Positions 43,010 through 52,889 of a stretch of 64,000 nt of DNA are shown here, in pieces (the stretch's first letter is position 1; every line of letters begins with the position of its first letter). A program made the translations under genes and the position numbers. The stretch lies in contig NW_004450464.1 of assembly GCF_000321225.1 (NCBI RefSeq), positions 1,475,567 through 1,539,566 on the forward strand. Direction: 5' to 3'. Under the pieces are notes generated by a model. It worked only from the letters and a program-made list of their open reading frames with translations, was not told where the DNA came from and searched no databases. The stretch comes from Odobenus rosmarus divergens. Its lineage: Eukaryota > Chordata > Mammalia > Carnivora > Odobenidae.

Positions 43010-45126
43010 AAAACATAATTGTGCAATTTAACGAATGCATATAAAGTGAACCTCATATAAACACCATCAAATCAGAAGATATAATTTTGCCCGCTTTAGG
43101 GTCTCTTGCCAAATTGTAAACTCCTCTGTTTCCCCAGATGTAACCCGTCTTCCTGACTTTACTGAGAATTATTCCCTTGCATTTTAATATATATCATCTA
43201 TATATACATTCTCAAATAACAGTTTTGTCTGTTTTTGAACGTCTATCATACTGTATGTATTATTCTGTGGCTGACATCTGACGCTCAGTATTTCTAAGAT
43301 TCATCTCTTTTAATATGTGCAGCTGTAATTTATTCATTTTAATTGCTGACTATTTTAAGACTATAACACAATTTATTGATCTTTTGGACTGCTGCTGGAC
43401 ATTTGGGTGTTTCCACGTTGGGGCTCTTAAGAACAATGCTGCCAAGAGCTGTCCTGTATAAAACATACTGTTGTACGTGGGTATGTTTCTCTACAGTATA
43501 TACTGAGAAGTAAAATTGCTGGGTCATAAGTTTTTCACACTCTCAGATTTACTGGGTAATTCCACATGGTGTTTCAATATGGTTGTACCAGTTTCTACTC
43601 CCATGAACAGGAAATGAGACTTCTTGTTGTCCACATCTTCATCAATATATAGCATTGTCAGACTTTTAAAATTTTTGCGCTCTCTGATTTTTTAGTAATA
43701 TCTTGTTTTAATTTACATTTCCCTCATTAATAAAGGTTACTGGCTTTTTGAGTTTCCTCTTTGTAAAGTGCCCATTTTTCAAGATCTTGTCGTCTTATTA
43801 GTACTTGTAGGAGTTCTGTTGTTTTTATTTTTCTAGTCTCTTTAATTATACCTTAAAAAATATTTTTTTCCATACTTTGGTCTATATTTACCATTGTCTT
43901 CATGGTAAATTTTGATGCACAGATGTTCTTGGTTTTCATATAGTAGAATTTACTCCAGGAAATAAAGATATGCTCTTGTGAAATTTTCTTAAAGTATAGT
44001 GGATATGTATTTCCCATATACATAGACCCAAATTTTATACAGAGGGCCATGTAAGTCCCCTTTATTTTGTTTTCTACTTTAATGTATTCCACCACTTGAC
44101 TCCAAACCGTTTTCTGTATAGCCTGCTTTTCTCCATTACTCTGTGGTGCTAAATATTTATCAGGCATCCATAAATAAATGGGTCTATTTCTGAGCTTTTT
44201 TATTCTGTTCTATTAGTTCAAGTGCCTGTCCGTGTGTGAATATAGTTTGTTGATTAGTAGATCATTATAAGTCCATATATCTGGTTGAGACTTCTTTTAC
44301 TTTTCTTTTTTACTGTGTTCTTTTTTTAAATTTTTAATTAACATATAATGTATTATTTGTTTCAGGGGTACAGGTCTGTGATTCATCAGTCTTACACAAT
44401 TCGCAGTGCTCACCATAGTACATACCCTCCCCAATGTCCATCACCGAGATTTCTTTTTCAACAGTGTTTTGATGCTCACAAAGCTGTATATATCTTAAAG
44501 CTTATCAAATACTGCCAAATTTATTGGGATTTTGGGTGGAGTTGCATTGCATTAATTCTTTATAATATTTCAACTTAAAACAATGAACATGGTATACATC
44601 TTGATTAGTTAACCCCTTTTAATTTCTTTACTATTTCTCAATAAAGTTTCATAATTTTCTTGGATGATGTCTTACATGTGTATTCATAGTTAGTCCTAGA
44701 ATATCTAAATTGGTACTGATAGATGTTATAACTTATTGAAATTTTGTTTTCCTTACTGTTGCTAGTAAGTAGGAATGTATTTTGTATGCCAATTTTATAT
44801 CCAAAAACTTTGTAGAACTACTTAATTAATTCTGGAAATTTACCTAAAGTTCTTTTGCATATAATACTATTAGCTGGGAAAAGATAATTTTTCCCCTTCC
44901 TTTCCAATCCTTATATTTTATTTATTGTTCTTGTTTTGTTATCTAAAATGTCCCCCAATGTTGAATGAAAGTAGAGCTAATACTTCTTATTTTGATTCCA
45001 AAATTAAAGTGATAGGTTAGTTATTCACCAGTGAACTTTTCTGTAGACTTTTGTAAATCTTAAGTCAGATAAGGGAAGTTCCCTTTAATTCTTAACTTGC
45101 TAAGAATTTTTATAATGAATAGGTAT
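43010..45126 (-). mobile_element. Old L1M LINE, antisense, first part (3' UTR and ORF2)
   Basis: Starts with 3' UTR text (AATTGTGCAATTTAACGAATG, GAACCTCATATAAACACC) and runs into antisense ORF2: GCAGCTGTAATTTATTC, TTGCTGGGTCATAAG, GCGCTCTCTGATTTTTTAG, CCCATTTTTCAAGATCTTG. It continues past 44446 (ACTGCCAAATTTATTGGG, TATCCAAAAACTTTGTAG). A short younger L1 tail at 44325-44445 interrupts it. The remaining 5' side lies at 47718-47937, beyond the large insertions at 45141-47717. The reading frame is destroyed. Confidence 0.75.
44325..44445 (-). mobile_element. Small L1 3'-UTR insertion within old L1M
   Basis: TTTTTAAATTTTTAATTAAC, ATATAATGTATTATTTG, TTTCAGGGGTACAGGTC, CTTACACAATTCGCAGTG and CCCCAATGTCCATCACCG are the younger L1 3' UTR. 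The old L1M resumes at GTGTTTTGATGCTCAC. Flanking TTTCTTTTT strings are only suggestive of a TSD. Confidence 0.7.
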
Positions 45127-45140
45127 AAATGGATTTTTTT

Positions 45141-45422
45141 TAATAGGAGTATACTTGACATAAAATGTTATATTAGTTTCAGATGTACAACATAGTGATT
45201 CGACAATTCTATACATTAAGTTATACTCACCAGAATAAGAGTAGTTATCTGTCACCCTACAATGCTTTTAGAGTATTACTGTTTCCCATGCTGTACTTTT
45301 CATTACTATAACTTATTTATTTTATAACTGGAAGTTTGTACCTCTTAATTCCCTTCCTCTATTTTGCCCATCCCTTCAACCCCTGCCCCTCTGGCAAACA
45401 GCAGTACACCAGTTACTCTCTG
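45141..45422 (-). mobile_element. L1 3'-UTR insertion (first of two at the same site)
   Basis: AATAGGAGTATACTTGACATA, TTAGTTTCAGATGTACAAC, CTCTATTTTGCCCATCCC and CCCTCTGGCAAACAGCAG are an antisense L1 3' UTR ending abruptly at CTCTCTG. It is bounded by TATAAATGGATTTTTT (45123-45138) and TATAAAAGGATTTTTT (45423-45438), a 16-base TSD with one mismatch. Confidence 0.75.
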
Positions 45423-45980
45423 TATAAAAGGATTTTTTCTTTTTTTAATTTTTATTTTAATTCCAGTTAGCTAACATACAGTGTTACATTAGTTTTAGGG
45501 GTACAATATAGTGATTCATCACTTCCATACATCACCCGGTGCTCATCACAGCAAGTGCACTCCTTAATCCCTCAACTATTTAGCCCATCCCCCCATCTAC
45601 CTCCCCTCTGGTAACTATGGGTGTATTTTCTATAGTTAAGAGTCTGTTTCTTGGCTTGCCTCTCTCTCTCTTTTTCCCTTTGTTTGTTTTGTTTCTTAAA
45701 TTCCACATATGAGTGAAATTCTATGGTATTTGTCTTTCTCTGACTTCACTTAAGCGATATACTCTCTAGCTCGGTCCACATGATTGCAAATGGCAAGGTT
45801 TCATTCTTTTTTATGACAATAATATTCCATTGTGTGTTTGTGTATGTATGTATACATGTATGTGTGTATAGATACCATCTCTTCTTTATCCATTCATCAA
45901 TCAATGGACGCTTGGGCTGCTCCATACCTTGGCTATTGTAAATAATGCAGCTATAAACATAGAGGTGAATGTATCCCTTT

Positions 45981-46177
45981 TTTATTTTTTTAAAGATTTA
46001 TTTATTTCAGAGAGCGAGAATGAGAGAGAGAGAGAGCACATGAGAGGGGGGAGGGTCAGAGGGAGAAGCAGGCTCCTCGCCGAGGAGGGAACCCGATGCG
46101 GGACTTGATCCCGGGACTCCAGGATCATGACCTGAGCTGAAGGCAGTTGCCTAACCAACTGAGCCACCCAGGCACCC
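45981..46177 (-). mobile_element. Carnivore SINE inside L1, minus strand
   Basis: Left end TTTTTTAAAGATTTATTTATT, a GA-rich stretch, and right end GAGCCACCCAGGCACCC. A perfect 14-base TSD (GAATGTATCCCTTT) lies at 45967-45980 and 46178-46191. L1 text is continuous on both sides. Confidence 0.95.
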
Positions 46178-47159
46178 GAATGTATCCCTTTGAGTTAATG
46201 TTCTTGTATTCTTTGGTTAAATACCCAGTAGTGTGATTGCTGAATCGTAGGGTAGTTCTATTTTTAACTTTTTGAGGAACCTCCATACTGTTTTCCAGAG
46301 TGGCTGCACCAGTTTGCATTCCCACCAACAGTGCATGAGGGTTCCTTTTTCTCCACATCCTCTCCAACACCTATTGTTTGTGTTGTTGATTTTTGCCATT
46401 CTGACAGGTGTGGGGTGATATTGCATTATACTTTTTTTTTGCATTTCTCTCATGATAAGTGATGATGAAAATATTTTCATGTGTCTGTTGGCCATTTGGA
46501 GAAATGTCTGTTCATATCTTCTGCCCATTTTTTTAAATTCAATTATTTGTTTTTTGAGTGTTGAATTGTGTAAGTTCCTTGTATATTTTGGATACTAACC
46601 CTTTACTGTATATGCCATTTGCAAATATCTTCTCCCACCCTGTAGGTTGCCTTTTAATTTTGTTGATTGTTTCCTTCACTGTGCAGAAACTCTTTATTTT
46701 GATGTAGTCCTGATAGTTTATTTTTGCTTTTGTTTCCCTTGCCTCAGGGGACAGACATATATCTAGAAAGAAATTCTTACGACCAATGTCAGAGAAGTTA
46801 CTGCCTGTGTTCTACTGGGTTCTTATTGGTTTCAGGTCTCACATTTAGGTCTTTAATCCATTTTGAGTTTATTTTTGTGTATGGTGTAAGAAAGCAGTCT
46901 AGTTTCATTCTTTTGCATGCTGCTGTCCAGTTTTCTCAATACCATTTGTCAAAGAGACCGTCTTTTTTCCTTTGGATAGTCTCTCCTGCTTTATCAAATA
47001 TTAATTGACCACGTAATTGTGGGTTCATTTCTGGGTTTTCTCTTCTGTTCTATTGATCTGTGTGTCTGTTTTTGTGCCAGTGCCATACTGTTTTGATTAT
47101 TACAGCTTTATAATATAACTTGAAGTCCAGAACTGTGATGCCTCCAGGTTTTCTTTTCT

Positions 47160-47302
47160 TTTTCTTTTTTTTAAGAGATTTTACTTATTTATTTATTTGC
47201 TGAGCAGGGAGCCTTATGTGGGTGGGGTTCTATCCCAGGACTCCGAGACCACGACCTGAGCTGAAGGCAGATGCTTAACTGACTGAGCCACCCAGATGCC
47301 TC
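47160..47302 (-). mobile_element. Partly deleted carnivore SINE inside L1
   Basis: T-rich left end with AAGAGATTTTACTTATTT, then directly GCTGAGCAGGGAGCC, so the usual GA-rich central segment is missing. Right end GAGCCACCCAGATGCCTC. The L1 text GGTTTTCTTTT / GGCTTTTCTTTTTC brackets it, giving approximate limits. At about 143 bases it is shorter than full copies (about 190-200). Confidence 0.85.
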
Positions 47303-47717
47303 GGCTTTTCTTTTTCAAGGTTACCTTGCTATTTGAGATCTTTGGTGGTTCCATACAAATTTTAGGATTGTTCATTCTAGTTCTGTGAAAAAAAGTGTGG
47401 GTATTTTGATAACGGATTGCATTAAATGTGTAGACTGCCTTAGGTAATATATTTTTAACAAATTTTTCTTCTTCCAATCCATGAGCATGGAATGTCTCCA
47501 TTTCTTTGTGTGATCTTCAATTTCTTTCATCAGTGTTTTATAGTTTTCTGAATATAGGTCTTTCACCTCTTTGGGTTAGGTTTATTTGTAGGTATCTTAT
47601 TGTTTTTGGTGCAGTTGTAAATGGGATTATTTTCTTAGTTTCTCTTTTTGATGCTTCATTACTAGTGTGTAGAAATGCAACAGATTTTTGTGCATTGATT
47701 TTGTAACGTGTGACTTT

Positions 47718-47945
47718 AAATGGATTTTCTTAATGTGTTATGATCATGTGAGTTTTTCTAATCTGTCAATATAATTAATTATACCAACTGGTTAATGGTA
47801 ACTAGTTTCATTCCTAGAATAAACCCAACTGGGCATTACATGTAATCCTTTGTGAACATTGCTGAAATCAATTTATTAGTATGTTTATGGAATTTTTGCA
47901 TTTGTGGCTATGAATGAGACTGGCTTGAAGTTTTTAAATATGCAA
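47718..47945 (-). mobile_element. Old L1M LINE, antisense, second part
   Basis: After the target repeat AAATGGATTTT the text continues the older L1M ORF2 antisense: TCTTAATGTGTTATGATC, TATAATTAATTATACCAAC and TTCATTCCTAGAATAAACCC, ending at about GAGACTGGCTTGAAG. It joins in sequence with the part ending at 45126. Confidence 0.7.
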
Positions 47946-48096
47946 AAAAAATTAGAATTCAAATAGAAATCAAAGTGTAATGTGTCATATACCTGCAAAA
48001 TAGAAAATATGTTTCTTTAATTTGTGAAATTCCCTATTTTTTCATAGTAAATAAAAAAAGCTTTTATATAGAATTTTAATACTACTTTGTAGTTCT

Positions 48097-48310
48097 TTTT
48101 TTAATTTTTGTTTGTTTTAAAGATTTTATTTACTTATTTGAGAGAGAGAGAGAAAGAGAGCGCTCACAAACAGAGGGAAGGGCAGAGGGACAGGGACATG
48201 TGGACTCTTCACTGAGTGGGGAGTCTGATGAAGGGCTCGATCCCGGGACTCTGAGATCATGACCCAACCCAAAGTCAGATGCTTAACTGATTGAGCCACC
48301 CAAGTGCCCT
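48097..48310 (-). mobile_element. Carnivore SINE, older, minus strand
   Basis: Left end AAAGATTTTATTTACTTATT, GA-rich stretch, diverged body (GGCTCGATCCCGGGACTC, CATGACCCAACCC), right end GAGCCACCCAAGTGCCC. An imperfect 19-base TSD (AATACTACTTTGTAGTTCT / AGTACTGCCTTGCAATTCT) lies at 48078-48096 and 48311-48329. Confidence 0.9.
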
Positions 48311-48329
48311 AGTACTGCCTTGCAATTCT

Positions 48330-49104
48330 GAAGATTAATATAACTTACCCGCTGACAATATTTATAAAGCATGTTAAAGTGTAAAGCTTAATGCTTTATT
48401 TCTTATCTCATACAGAAGTTGTCTGTTTTCTATATGGATGGCTTCAGAGGACAGTGAAGCCAATTAAATTCCATTCTCCCCTACTCTTCCAAAAAGAAAG
48501 ATGCAGTTAAAATTCATTGGCATCCAGGTTTTATTGTCTTTCCATCTTTTCCTGATGAATGAATCAGGGACTCTAGTGCTATAAAACAGCTCAAATTGAT
48601 GATTGATGGCTTGTAGTTGACTTTAACATGAGTGACTTCTAATGTTGGGATGTCTGAGACCACACACTTGCTCTTCACTTGTGGCTTGTGAAAGACATGT
48701 GTGAAATCGCACTCTGTTCTACCAATTCTCCTCTGCAGTGTGGACAGAGTTCTGGCAGAGAATTAATTTTTCTCAAGAAAGTCTAAAAGCACAAAAGTGA
48801 AATACGATAAAGCCTTTCCTCTTAAGAATATTAAAGATGTACTGGAGATAAATGATAACCTATATGAAACATTTTTAACATGGTGTAAATTAGTGTGTGA
48901 TATATTTCCAAAAACAGATAAGATAGCAAACAAGTATTTTAGAGTGCAGAAAAGTGAAAGATTTGTTATAAGTGATAGGATGTGAACTGGCATTTGTTGG
49001 ATTTGTTTGGGAAGATACATAAAAGAAGACAGTAAAAGTGGGGGGAATAGTATAAATAATATTCCTTGTTCTTCCCTCATTGTAAATTTTCTGAATCTTC
49101 AAAG
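48330..49104. other. Unique AT-rich sequence
   Basis: The frames at 48763-49080 (-, 105 codons), 48797-48985 (+) and 48890-49111 (-) overlap on both strands, as expected of chance frames. No domain recognised. Confidence 0.35.
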
Positions 49105-49320
49105 GAAGCACATTAAATGATTGCTATTGTCTCAGTCCTGTTCCAGCCTTTATGTGCATTATCTCATTTAATCTTTGGCAAAACACCCTGTAAGATCACA
49201 CTTACAGATGAAAAAAACTGAGGAACAGAGATCTCAAGGAAACTTGCCAAAGTCAGGCAAGTGCTAAGGGATGACGGTTGATCCCAGGCATCTACCGAAA
49301 TCCTGATATATTCCTGCTAT
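49105..49320 (-). repeat. MIR SINE, minus strand
   Basis: GTCCTGTTCCAGCCTTTATG, GTGCATTATCTCATTTAATC, AACACCCTGTAAGATCACAC, TTACAGATGAAAAAAACTGAGG and AAACTTGCCAAAGTCAGGC follow antisense MIR closely. Confidence 0.75.
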
Positions 49321-50009
49321 GTGATGATAATGAAAAAGAGAAGTTTGCTATTGAGGGAGAATGAAAATGATAATCACAGATACCTCAAACCTAGAATGTT
49401 TCCACACTCTATCAAAATCAGCTGATTCTGACCTTAAGACTTGATAGCTCTTTCTATTATTTGTTTTAGAAGCTTGTTATTTTCTGTGTCTATGAGGTTT
49501 TCTTAGAGTCATTAGCAATTATAAGCATCCTAGATTTACTTATTTAAACAGGGATAGAATTCCTTAAATGTTAAGTTTCTGATGTCTACTTAACCTATGT
49601 AGAGATTGGAGTCAGTTTTTAAGGAGATAATGGGAGAAAACTAAGAAGGAAAGGAATAAAATGACCAAATACGTGTTAATAGGAGTAGCACTTAATATAG
49701 GTTTTAAACTGCTTACGTATGAAAAAGTGAGAGCTAAGGAAATGTGTCTAACCACTGAGTCCTCCCAGTGTATGTTTGGAGAAGTTTTATCTTATGCCGC
49801 TAACCCTCACACTATCAATGCATGAGAAAGAACTACCATGTAGGGATCCCAGAGACCTAGATTTTCACTCACCACAGCCTGCACCTGTGTATAAAAATCA
49901 CATCATTAACAAAAATGTATCCTTTTTGTTTAATGCTCCATACATATGAATTGCAACTCAACAGACCCTCATAGTTGGTCATAGATTAGAGTACAGTAAC
50001 CACAGAGAA
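49321..50009. other. Unique sequence
   Basis: Nothing recognised apart from the 19-mer at 49692-49710 shared with 52362-52380. Confidence 0.3.
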
Positions 50010-50140
50010 TAAGAAATTAAATGGATGTCCTTGTTTCAACTTAGAGAATTAAGTAATATCCTTAGATTCTGAGGCAGAGCTGAGACCAGAACTAGCTTCT
50101 TCTCACTCCTGATCCATGATGTATCATTTTTGTATCTTTT
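50010..50140 (-). repeat. MIR fragment, minus strand
   Basis: CAACTTAGAGAATTAAGTAA, TATCCTTAGATTCTGAGG and GCAGAGCTGAGACCAGAAC correspond to the MIR 'AGAGAGGTTAAGTAACTTGCCC ... GCAGAGCTGGGATTAGAAC' portion. Confidence 0.5.
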
Positions 50141-50554
50141 TTTTACTTTCTGTGAGTTGAGATGGATGGTTCATTTGGAGCCCTAATCTTTTATTATTCT
50201 CTTAGAAATTAGCACCCAAACTGTACTGAGTATCATAAGTTGCATAAAACCTATCTGTGGTATAAAAGAGTCCTCCTGAGTAGAATCCAGTGTCCTAACC
50301 ACTCCTTGTCCATTGTCATCATCTGTAACTATTACCATCCCTTATTTGACTGTTTCATTTCTATTTAATCAATCTTTCAGTATTTCAGAACTAATGTTTA
50401 CAACCGTCGATATAATAGATGCCATTTATCCTTCTATTTCCAAGACCATTTTCCTAATGCCTGAACCACTTTGAAATATCAGTATGGTGTTTATGTTCTG
50501 CCTTGTGCTAATTCAGACTGTTCTTCAAGACCTCCTGGAATCATGGGCTAGTAG
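50141..50554. other. Unique sequence
   Basis: No gene or named repeat recognised. Confidence 0.3.
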
Positions 50555-50569
50555 AGTGCATTGGCTAGG

Positions 50570-50755
50570 GGCGCCTGGGTGGCTCAGTTGGTTAAGCGAC
50601 TGCCTTCGGCTCAGGTCATGATCCTGGAGTCCTAGGATCGAGTCCCACATCGGGCTCCCTGCTCAGCGGGGAGTCTGCTTCTCCCTCTGACCCTCTCTCC
50701 TCTCATGCTCTCTCTCTCTCTCTCAAATAAATAAATAAAATATTTTTAAAAAAAA
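50570..50755 (+). mobile_element. Carnivore SINE (SINEC), young
   Basis: Same subtype as 21965-22160 (TTGGTTAAGCGACTGCC, GATCCTGGAGTCCTAGG, CTGACCCTCTCTCCTCTC). A perfect 15-base TSD (AGTGCATTGGCTAGG) lies at 50555-50569 and 50756-50770. Confidence 0.95.
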
Positions 50756-50770
50756 AGTGCATTGGCTAGG

Positions 50771-51179
50771 CAAAACAGTAAGTGTTCATATATGATTTAA
50801 TAAAATTAGTGCGGTTAAAACCTTCAGGGAAGGGATAAGACTGTATAAGTCTCATTCACTCTTCTCAATGCCTAAAACCGTATAATACATCATTATGTGC
50901 TATGTGAAAGGTTTCTGAAGAACATAAAATTAGGTTTTGGAACCAATCCAGTTAAAAATGAAATAAATGGATCCAAAGAAGGAAGGATCAAGTTATAATT
51001 GAATTGTGTTGTCATGAAATTTTGAAGGTGGAAAATTAGGACATTACGTTGAGGGAGGTAGATGGAGAGAGGACTGACAGGAACTTCAGAAAGCATTTAA
51101 ACACCAGACAGTGTTTTAATTATGAGTATTAAGAAACTCAGTGCTTGCCATAGATCCACAGTAGTCTAATTTTGTAACA
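50771..51179. other. Unique sequence
   Basis: Nothing recognised. The frame at 50893-51096 (-) is unsupported. Confidence 0.3.
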
Positions 51180-51435
51180 TGGGAAAGTGGAATGTGTTAG
51201 ACTAAGGTTCTAAGAGTATCTGAAATACTTAGTAGTTTATACTGATGGATAAGTTACTTTAAGTTTTCTAAACTTTAGTTTCATTATCTATAAAAATAGA
51301 TATAGTTTCATTATCTATAAAAATAGAAGTCTTATTTACTTTACAGAGTGTTGTAAAAATAAAATACAATAATATATTTTAAAATGCTTTTTTCAATGTT
51401 AGATACATAGTCCATCTCCAATAAATGCTCATTTC
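51180..51435 (+). repeat. MIR SINE with a 27-base tandem duplication
   Basis: AAGTTACTTTAAGTTTTC, TAGTTTCATTATCTATAAA, ACAGAGTGTTGTAAAAATAA and TCTCCAATAAATGCTC are sense MIR. The segment AGTTTCATTATCTATAAAA plus flank is present twice, at 51277-51303 and 51304-51329, a direct tandem duplication not found in the MIR consensus. Confidence 0.7.
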
Positions 51436-51599
51436 CTTTTTCCCCTCCCATTTTGTATTATTGGTATTATTTATCCAGCTGTTATAGATCAAGTCTGGGA
51501 TGAGTATACCATGAGACAATTTTTAAAATTCTTTTGCGAGAAGATTAGCTCCTTAGTATCTTGTAATAAAACTGTATTTAATAGTTACTATAAAACCTA

Positions 51600-51800
51600 A
51601 TATCTATTAAGCTCTTTCTACATATATCAGATATTCTGCATGACACATTAAATTTTCACAGCAGTTTTATGTTATGTTATGTTATGTTATCTACTTTTGT
51701 AGATTTGATCATTACATATTGGGAGTTGGTGATGAGGAGAGACTAAAAATCAAGTTTGTCTGATTCTGAAGCCCATGACCTTAACCACTAAATCATACAG
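51600..51800 (-). repeat. MIR SINE, minus strand, with (TTATG)n
   Basis: TATTAAGCTCTTTCTACATA, AAATTTTCACAGCAGTTTTA and CTGATTCTGAAGCCCATGACC fit antisense MIR. A (TTATG)n pentanucleotide run at about 51666-51690 replaces the usual CCTATGAGGTAGG region. Confidence 0.6.
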
Positions 51801-51899
51801 TTTAATTGGTACTCATCAATGATGTTAACATTTTCAAATTGTAGATATAAGATGTATTTCTTTAAAGGGGTAGGAGGTTAGAATGAGTAGCAAGAGGGT

Positions 51900-52115
51900 G
51901 TGACATGACTGTGATTGATTTTACATTGTGTCTAACTTCTTGAACTTGCCTAAACAATATCTTTCAGTCTTTCTGCAATATAAAAAGGGATACATATGCT
52001 TATCTCCAATGTTATTTTAGGATTAAATAAAATTAGGTCCTTGTGCATGGTATCAAAGCACTTGTGTATGGACAGTGTATAGCTGAGCACTATTCCTGGC
52101 AGAGTAAGAAAAAGC
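51900..52115 (+). repeat. MIR SINE, plus strand
   Basis: CTTGAACTTGCCTAAACAATA, TTTCAGTCTTTCTGCAATA, AAAAAGGGATACATATGC, TTTTAGGATTAAATAAAAT and GTGTATAGCTGAGCAC fit the sense MIR order. Confidence 0.55.
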
Positions 52116-52889
52116 TGCTAGTTTTTATAGATTGAAAATATTTGCATCATAATGCCTTATGAAGACTGAAATAAAAAATGAAGCACTTGGTTTCAATTCC
52201 AATAATAGCAAAGCTGAACCTAAAAATTAAGAACTCTGGGGAAAATATAAAAACAGCTATTTGAAGGCATAGGAAAATGATAAAAGAAAGTAGAGACTGG
52301 AAAGGACTTGCCCCTTAAAGGAAGAGAATTGTGCAGGGTGAGATTAATATATATATATATATTAATATAGGTTTTAAACTATTTTAATTTATATATATAT
52401 ATATATATATGGCTTTTGTCAGAGGGCACTCCCAGGTCACATGACATCAGGGGTATAGAACTCAAGCCAAAAGCCAGTCTTACTGACTTGAAGAGTCAGA
52501 CGATGTTTTATTCTATAAGACAGGCTTGAAACTGAGAGGGGAGCCCAATAAGGAAGGGAACCACAGAGGGAACAAACCTAAAATCTGCATATAAACTCTT
52601 CTCAAATTTTTGGCTCTCTCTTGAACTGTCCTTACATGAGGGAGACTCCAAACATCCCAGCACAACATAGCAGCTAGAAGGCTAGAAGAACTGAGTAGTG
52701 AAGCTCTGTCTCCCTCCACCACAAGGGAGACAGAGCTTAAAATCAGTCCAGCCCCAAGGTAACTGCTTGCCATAACTAAAAAAAATGTTCTTCAGAGGAA
52801 GATAACAGATTACAGAGTTTATTATATATTGATAAAGTTCAGTTAAAAATAATAAAAATTAATATACTTGCAGATATATGAGAAGACCT
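52116..52889. other. AT repeats and unique sequence
   Basis: TA-dinucleotide tracts lie at 52347-52361 and 52391-52411, separated by 30 bases. The frame at 52513-52773 (-, 86 codons) has no recognised domain. The right end may already be L1M upstream sequence. Confidence 0.4.

Larger units (their letters stand above)
45439..47717 (-). mobile_element. Larger 5'-truncated L1, antisense (second insertion at the same site)
   Basis: A new 3' UTR starts here (TTTTAATTCCAGTTAGCTAAC, ATCACCCGGTGCTCATCAC, CTATAGTTAAGAGTCTG). Antisense ORF2 follows. The minus frame 46217-46528 encodes the L1 ORF2 C-terminal region with [18 protein letters not shown] and the cysteine-rich motif [18 protein letters not shown]. 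The minus frame 47372-47566 encodes an upstream ORF2 segment. It is truncated near 47717, where AAATGGATTTT repeats the target. SINEs at 45981-46177 and 47160-47302 lie inside it. Reading frames are broken, so no active protein is expected. Confidence 0.85.

Noticed and set aside
45839..45880. TG/TATG repeats as a CRISPR or satellite array
   Set aside because: Short degenerate dinucleotide and tetranucleotide expansion inside an L1 3' UTR. No spaced repeat units.
46217..46528. 103-codon minus frame with a Cys/His motif as a zinc-finger gene
   Set aside because: The [18 protein letters not shown] motif is the L1 ORF2 C-terminal cysteine-rich region, within a nested L1 insertion.
52347..52411. 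TA tracts as a promoter TATA box or replication origin
   Set aside because: Simple dinucleotide repeats with no accompanying promoter or origin features.
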